Assembly (NCBI GenBank): GCA_963383645.1
Contig: OY726566.1
Location: 92,998,029 to 93,062,028, forward strand
Length of the DNA stretch: 64,000 nt
Direction of reading: 5' to 3'
DNA from: Muscardinus avellanarius
Taxonomy: Eukaryota > Chordata > Mammalia > Rodentia > Gliridae
Shown here: in pieces, positions 57,670 to 64,000 of the stretch
How the letters are laid out: every line of letters starts with the position of its first letter
Position numbering within the stretch: the first letter of the stretch is position 1
The notes under the pieces: model-generated
Database searches by the model: none
What the model was told of the DNA's origin: nothing
Seen by the model: only the letters and a program-made list of their open reading frames with translations
Position numbers and translations under genes: made by a program

Positions 57670-60100
57670 ATAGTCTGTGAGAAGACATTAACAAAGCTGT
57701 CAGTGAATTGAGGGACAGAAATGGGGCTGTATCTTGGGAAGAAAGATGGTTCTAAGTATCTTACCTGGCACATTAAACTAGGTGTGGTGTTTGCCCATCA
57801 CACCACGTTTGGAATTTCAAAGTGACACCAATGTAACCCAGCTGTGATTTAAAGAATTTTTTATTCATGCCTTCTCCTCTTTTTTGTTAAAAACATTATG
57901 TAATTTGCATACATGGCTGCTTCTCTTTCTAGCTCTTACTCTCCTTTGAGTGAAGAAATAACGGATTATTTATTAATCTTGGTACCATTACCAACTGCAG
58001 TACTTTGCATATAATACATGCATAAATAATATACTTAACTTAAAATGGAACTTTATTCAGGAGGCTTTGTATGTGGGAAAGCTGTGAAAAACATGGAAAG
58101 ACGAAACACAACAATGTGTACAAAGTACCCCCAGCGATACCTAATTTACCATCAAAAGATGTGGCTATTTCTTTATGTGTCCTCCTCTTTCAGATATTTG
58201 AGAAGAGGTAATTGAAGACAATTCCATACACTAAGAAAGGAATGGAGAGAAAAAGTGACTAAAGATTTTTAAAGGAGGAGGGGGCCTCTGCACTTGCAGG
58301 GAGGAGGATGGAGGATGAGGATGCTGGGAGGGAGGATGACTGATGTGGTCAGGGTCTTCCTGCTTTGGGGAGGAGGGAAAGCTTGGAGATGATGGAGGTA
58401 TTATTGTGGGAACATTAAAGGGAACAAAACATTTGGAAACTTGAGCGGGCTGGATAAAGAAATAAAATTTAGATGACCAAATGTATCTTCCAGCAACATT
58501 GAAGGAGTGCAGAATTTTTCAGGATGAGTTCTATGTGATTACGTGATTTATAGGCTTCAGAAACTGGGATTAAAGTAGAGCATACAGGGTCTGTAATGCT
58601 GAGGAAAATGACTCTACAGGGCTGCAAAGAAAGATTTGTTGGGGACATGGTTATTTCCTTTAAATGATTCCAACAGTTCTCATATGGATAAGTAGTTTTT
58701 AAAATTCTTTTTATCTAAGGACAGAACTAAGGCTACATAGTTGAAGATAGATGCCTGCCCAGTAAAAAAGAACTTAATGCTAATTAGAACTGTCTAATAT
58801 TGGAATATCCCATTTGAAGAGAGAGGGACTTTCTTGTCAGTAGAAGAATTCAAAGAAAAGCTGAGATACCAAGATAGAAGGTCTGCCTGGATAGTCAACT
58901 AAACGCCTAACACTCATGATGTTAGGGGTTTTATTATCAGAACGTTGGTGGTTTGTAGTTCAGAGCAGAATACATATCATTACTACATCTAACAGACAGC
59001 ATTAATAGCCAGAGAAGAATCTGAGGCGGTTGGGAAATATCTGTGCCACAGTTTACAGCCCCCCCCCCCACCTTTTTGCTTAAGGCATCAAGGATGGTCC
59101 TTATCTGTAGTATCTCTCATCACTTACTGTGATTGTCAACTGGTCTACCTCATCAGTATACTTAGGCTCCTTGTGTTTTACCTTCATTCAAAACATCATT
59201 TAGAGTGAGCCACTGCATTTGACTTCTTTGCAGTCAGAATGGGTTGTAAATTTATTTGTAGTTTGAGCATGTGTGGAACCATTATAATTCTTTGGACATT
59301 TCTCGTTCTTGCATGATTTTTGCTCCTTGCATCACTCAGTAGATGAAGGTCTGATTTTGAGTAAAGGCATTCCATACTATAAACAACTGTTATTTTTCTC
59401 ATTTTCACTAAAAAAAAATTCTTGAATGCTTTTTGTTTCCTACACTCTCACACAGTCTTCTCTTAGTTGTAGGTAGAACAGAGGCTTTTATCAGCTTCAT
59501 TAATCTCACAAAGAAGATGTCCTCAACCGTGTAGGACAAAGGACAGCTATATGTATTGGTTCCTTTTTTGGCTTAGTATTTACCATATTTAAACAATAAA
59601 CTGCAATCTTTTAGGATCCCAAACTTAACTTTTTTTCTTTGTGTGGTATATTAGTGCCCAGAAATTTAGTATTGATTACTGCTGTTTCTCTTGCCTCATC
59701 TAGACGTGAAAGGAATAAAAAGAGAGCTTGATTCATGACGATGGCCAGTCAGCTCTTTTTGCTTACTGAGATAGTGCACTAGTTTTAGAGAACTGGATAA
59801 TCAGTCTCAGAATTACATTGTGATGCTAAGATACTATTGGATAAAAAGCATAGCCATCATGACATACTCTGTCAGATCACTAAGGAGAATATAGAAAATG
59901 TACACAGGTTGGTGAAGTGCTGGAGAGGGAAAAAGGATCATTGCACAGAATCTTTTTGGGGCTGTCGTAGAGTAGAATTTCTGGTTCAAATATTTGTGAA
60001 TGTACATGAATCACCTCCTGTGGTTGTGGAGAATTCCCGGGGTTCTACATTTTCCTTCATCCTGCTTTGTGGCACTGCCTGTGACCACCTTTAAGATAAT
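57670..60100. other. EXOC4: Mostly single-copy intron
   Basis: Nothing recognised except a 12-base C run (about 59059-59070). The open frame 59837-60094 has no recognisable protein similarity. Confidence 0.5.
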
Positions 60101-60109
60101 TGTGAATAC

Positions 60110-60560
60110 AGTTAAATATACGATGAATTTTACTTAGCCATAAAGAAGAACAAATCATGTCATGTGCAGGAAATGGATGGGACTAGAGAATGTTATGCTG
60201 AGTGAGATCCACCAGCCCCAGAAAGCCAAGGGCCGTATATTTTCTCCCATGTGGAAGTTAGAGAAAAATTTGGAAAGAAAAGAGAGTTTAGATAAATGAA
60301 AACATTCCAGTAGGATTTTAGAAGGTGTTTAAGGGAGGGACGTAAGGAAGATTTAATGTTGGAAGCAATTCAAATAATGCTGTGTATATAAATGAAATTA
60401 TTAACACTAATCTCAATAAGATGTATGGGAGGGAGAGGGAGTGGTTTGGAGTCAGAAGGAAACACTGTTGTGTGCATGTATGTTTCTATAATTCTGAACC
60501 TCATTATGATGTGTAATTACAGTGTACCAATAGAGTTATATTAAAAGTAAAATAGACTTT
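60110..60560 (+). mobile_element. L1 3' end, sense
   Basis: CTTAGCCATAAAGAAGAACA, GGAAATGGATGGGACTAGAG and TTATGCTGAGTGAGATCC are the L1 ORF2 3' region. AATTACAGTGTACCAATAGA ends the 3' UTR. Confidence 0.85.
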
Positions 60561-60730
60561 TTTTAAAACAATAACAAGAACAAAAAGATGAATAAATCAC
60601 ATTACTGGGGAATATTCTCTGGGGATAGGAGGTCATGGTGATTGGTGAGCTATTTTATAACAAACTCTTATGCAGTTAGGATTAAAGACCTCTTACATGG
60701 CAAACAATTAGAATTTAAATTAAAAAATAA

Positions 60731-60956
60731 ATCTGGGCATCATGGCACATAACCTGTAATCTCAGTATTTGGGCAACCAAGACAGGATTACAGACTAGAG
60801 CCAGCTCCAGCAATTTAGCAAGGCCCTCAGCAACTTAATGAGATTCTGTTTATAAATAAAAAATAAAATAGGTCTGGAAGTGTAGCTCAGAAGTAGAACA
60901 CCCCTGGATTTTGTCTCCAGGAAACCATACTCACAAACAAAAATGAAAAATGAAAA
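60731..60956 (+). mobile_element. B1-dID SINE
   Basis: TCTGGGCATCATGGCACATA to GGTCTGGAAGTGTAGCTCAG. The tail has become AACAAAAATGAAAAATG. Confidence 0.9.
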
Positions 60957-60959
60957 ATA

Positions 60960-62850
60960 TATAAGGAATTATAGAAACTTTTTTTTAGGATGATATAACT
61001 TAAGTATTGAGGGGATGGTCATCTTTAACTATGTTTAGCAGTCATAAAATGGTTGAATGTGATTTTCCTATATAAGCAAATTCAAGGAATGTTGTATCCA
61101 GAAGAGACTATGATGATGTGCTCTGAATTGGAACAGTGTTTCTTAAAGCAGCTGGGTATGTAGGCAGAACTAAGGAAGATATAAATGGAGAAATAATTTC
61201 AAGAAAATATCAAGATGAGTTTATCTGAGGGGCATCCAGTGACTCACTGAAAGAAATTTGAGTGAGTATGAAATAAGACCCCAATATCTGAGCTGATGTA
61301 TAGTTAGTAGGACTAGGGAATTGTCAAGGAAGAAAAAGAAAGAAGGCTCATGGTACGAAACACATTGAGGGATTATTTACAGATGCACCAAAGAAACATG
61401 TTTGAAATTCTCCAAGTTGGTGTCCATCACTAAAAGAATTCAGAAATTTGGAGAACCAACAGTAAAGGAATTTACCACTGGACTAGGGTTTTCTGTGATC
61501 CTGATTTTAAGGAATAGATCAAATCTAGAATAAAAAGGGAACCTACATTTTAACTGTACTTTCCATTGTTAGAAGTGACATTGTGGATGGTAGGTGTTAA
61601 AGGATTTTTTTTCCGAAGGATTGGGTTGGCCAGGTGGACTGTTTTCATGAGTAACAGAATAGTTGGTAGTGTACAGGCTTATTCGCATCAGGAAATTCGA
61701 GTATTGTGCTTTTCCACTTTGGAGGTGCTCTTGGACACCTTGCTGAGAGTCTGTGAGTTTCTAAAGCAACTTTTTTGGGGAAAAAATTGCTCTTTTCCTT
61801 TTCACTGTTCCATTTTTGTTTTGATGTTTGGTAGGGAATAGTGGACTTGGTTTTCCCCCTGACTCAATAGCAGAATGACATTAGGAGAGACGTTGTGCTA
61901 TTCTTAGTATCAGTTTTCTCTTTTGGAAACCCTGTCCTTCGTTTACAGGGTTAGTCTGTAAACTGAATAAGTGAAGGAAGTGAAGGTTCTTGGTAAAGTG
62001 TTAAGCGTTCTATAATGTTAGAGCGTACTTCTTTTGTGATAAATGTCCAGTTATCCACAATACTTCTTTGCCACCCATACAAGTAGGTGCCTGGAAGTCA
62101 TCCCTTTTCCTTGACCCTGTCCTCATGGCCACCGTGCATCAGAGAAGGGATGGATACCTGATTCAAATTGGGCACATAGATTCTCAAATTTGAGAATTTG
62201 GGTATGATATTAGAAAATGACAGTTTAGTTCTTGCTGATCTAACAGTGAGATTAGAAACCAAGTAAGCTATAGTACAGCTGTCTTTATCTTGTAAAATGA
62301 GTCACAGAAAGCTCCTTGCAGAATAAAAGACAATCATAGGAGAGAGACAGACAGGCAGACAGACAATGAGAAGGTCCCTCCTGTGATTCTTGGCTGCTGG
62401 TGGTGGTGGTGACCTGTATGCTTTCCATTTCTTGATGGCTATTACTAATTTTTGCCTTTGAATTGTATAATATATAACTTAAATCTATTGTAATTTCCTT
62501 TCCTTTTTGTTTAAGCTATTTCGCTTCTTTTGACTTTTAACTGGAGAGCTAAAATGAAAGCCAATAAGTATGGTACTTAAATTTGTTTAATCCCCTAACT
62601 ACTCATTCATTCCCCCACTTTTATGTCTACTAATTTGTTTTAAAAGGCCAATTATATCCTTTCATTTTTTGAACAGTCATTGAGTAATTTTTTCAAGGCA
62701 TTTTAGAGATGCTGAAATGAAGAAATATGATCCTTGCACCCAAGTTATTTTTAATTTACTGAGGGAGATGGACATGCAAATGACTACTTATAATATTAGG
62801 TAGAAGTAAGAAGTACTATGTGCAACTCGTGTGAAGTGATTTTGATTTAA
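60960..62850. other. EXOC4: Single-copy intron
   Basis: No gene or clear repeat recognised. A weak L2-like phrase (AGGGAGATGGACATGCAAAT) lies near 62762, and a short (GACA)n at 62344-62366. Confidence 0.5.
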
Positions 62851-62870
62851 TGCTCATTATCCTTGAGGTT

Positions 62871-62910
<40 letters not shown>

Positions 62911-63105
62911 TTTTTGTGTGTATGTGGTACTGGGGTTTCTGGAAGCCCTTCTACCTATGGCTACACTCCCAGACCTATTTTATACTTTTCTTTTATTTGG
63001 AAACAAGGTCTCTTAAGCCAGCGTGGCTGGCCTCGAACCTACACGATCCTCCTGTCTCCGCCTCCCAAGCACGGGGATTAGAAGTGTGCGCCACTACGCC
63101 CGACT
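62871..63105 (-). mobile_element. B1-dID SINE with (TAAA)n tail
   Basis: A (TTTA)n array (62871-62912) followed by GGTACTGGGGTTTCTGGAAG ... GTGTGCGCCACTACGCCCG. A second SINE follows with almost no spacer. Confidence 0.93.
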
Positions 63106-63304
63106 ATTTTTTATTTTTTTGGTGGTACTGGAGTTCCTGGAAACCTTTCCACCTCCGGGATACACTTCCAGACCTATTTTTTTATATTATTTTAATTTGG
63201 AAACAGGGTCTCTTAAGCCAGAGAGGCTGACTTCGAACCTGCGTGATCCTTCTGTCTCAGCCTCCCAAGCTTGGGGATTACAAATGTGCACCACCAAGCC
63301 CGGC
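63106..63304 (-). mobile_element. B1-dID SINE, tandem with the previous one
   Basis: GGTACTGGAGTTCCTGGAAA ... ATGTGCACCACCAAGCCCGG. AAGGTCATTATT after it resembles GAGGTTATTATT before the first SINE (62866), so the pair together sits between target copies. Confidence 0.93.
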
Positions 63305-63305
63305 T

Positions 63306-64000
63306 AAGGTCATTATTATTTTAAAGAGGGGAGCCTTTTGTACCTGGCTGGTGCTGAGGTCCTAACCTGGTTTTGAACCCTTCGCTCTTGTCTGTGCCTC
63401 TGAGCATTACAGGTAGGCTCCGCTATTTGACTACATAGGCCTTTCATTATCAAATGAGGTGCAGATAATTACAATATCACAGGCAAAACTGAAAACAAAA
63501 CAAAGCAGAAGTTCAGATATGAGGTGTTTTTTTTTTTTTAACTTTCTCAAGCAGTTCATCTTAAGATGACTAAGTCATCCTATAGGCAAAATGAACGTTT
63601 TGGTCTTAGAGGTTTTGTACCCCCTGTACGATGTATAAAATGTGACTTGTATTATGTAACAAAAGAGGATGGCTATAACTTGCATTTTATATTAAAAAAG
63701 GGTACCCTCATATAAAAGTTCTTTGTTCCATATAGCTTGCATCACATAATTAAATGAATTCTTAGGCTAGATAGCAACCAGTCAAACTGCAAAGGGTTGA
63801 TTTTAGAATCATATTTTCTTAACATGGAGGTTATGTAGGTTACATGTTTTACTGGCTCATGCAGCTCTTCCAAGTGACCCAGTTCAGAATGACATTCAAC
63901 TCCGAGAGAGCTGATTGAAATGGGCACTGGTAGAAAATCCCTTGGGGATTTATGAGCAATTAAAAAAAAAAAAAAACTAGGAATCTCATTCTCTTTAATA
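63306..64000. other. EXOC4: Single-copy intron at the window end
   Basis: No gene recognised. There are short T and A runs (63526-63539, 63962-63975). The minus-strand open frame 63742-63927 has no recognisable similarity. Confidence 0.5.

Larger units (their letters stand above)
16380..64000 (+). other. EXOC4: EXOC4 intron downstream of the exon (incomplete at its 3' end)
   Basis: I searched for the sequence expected to follow this exon (beginning MLLTEYLDMKN in human EXOC4 as I recall it) and did not find it in 47.6 kb. The intron therefore appears to extend beyond the window. This fits EXOC4, one of the larger mammalian genes. The content is repeats, solo LTRs and single-copy AT-rich sequence. 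Confidence 0.75.

Overview
The window looks like one piece of a very large mammalian gene. It holds a single coding exon and about 63.8 kb of intron filled with retrotransposon debris. The exon (16205-16379, + strand) encodes 58 codons of the exocyst subunit EXOC4 (Sec8). I recognise it from [12 protein letters not shown] and [16 protein letters not shown], which match the middle of the protein (about residues 337-394 of the human protein as I recall it). It has a pyrimidine-rich acceptor and a strong GTAAGG donor. I see no second exon, which fits a gene known for introns of tens of kilobases. No promoter, CpG island or other host protein gene was found.

The host is a rodent of the squirrel-related clade. 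About 35 SINEs share a dimeric build: a 7SL/B1-like left half, an ID-like (tRNA-derived) right half and an A-rich tail. This is the B1-dID (MEN-type) class known from squirrels, mountain beaver and dormice. The youngest subfamily here differs in its middle section from the ground-squirrel/marmot form I remember, so a dormouse or mountain beaver is as likely as a true squirrel.

Layout. 1-10 kb: SINEs, microsatellites and a MaLR-type LTR (5772-6189). 10.3-13 kb: two antisense L1 fragments, the second split by three SINEs. 14.2-14.65 kb: two SINEs whose target duplications overlap. 16.2 kb: the EXOC4 exon. 17.6-20.3 kb: old HAL1/L1 remnants. 21-31 kb: SINEs, MER5-like DNA transposons, an old L1, and a mostly non-repetitive block at 23.3-26.8 kb. 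31-45 kb: a possible CR1/L3 remnant, L2, MLT1 LTR, MIRs and SINEs. 45-49.4 kb: three solo LTRs, two of them related, antisense and 1.4 kb apart. 51-57 kb: a young SINE, a short L1, a small polyadenylated retrocopy with box C/D architecture (53422-53579), a SINE inside a MIR, and two converging old L1s. 57-64 kb: mainly single-copy sequence with a few SINEs and an L1 3' end.

There is no operon-like or multi-gene system. The most interesting items are the C/D-box-like retrocopy, the paired solo LTRs, the overlapping SINE target duplications, and two small local direct duplications (500-620 and 38862-39642).
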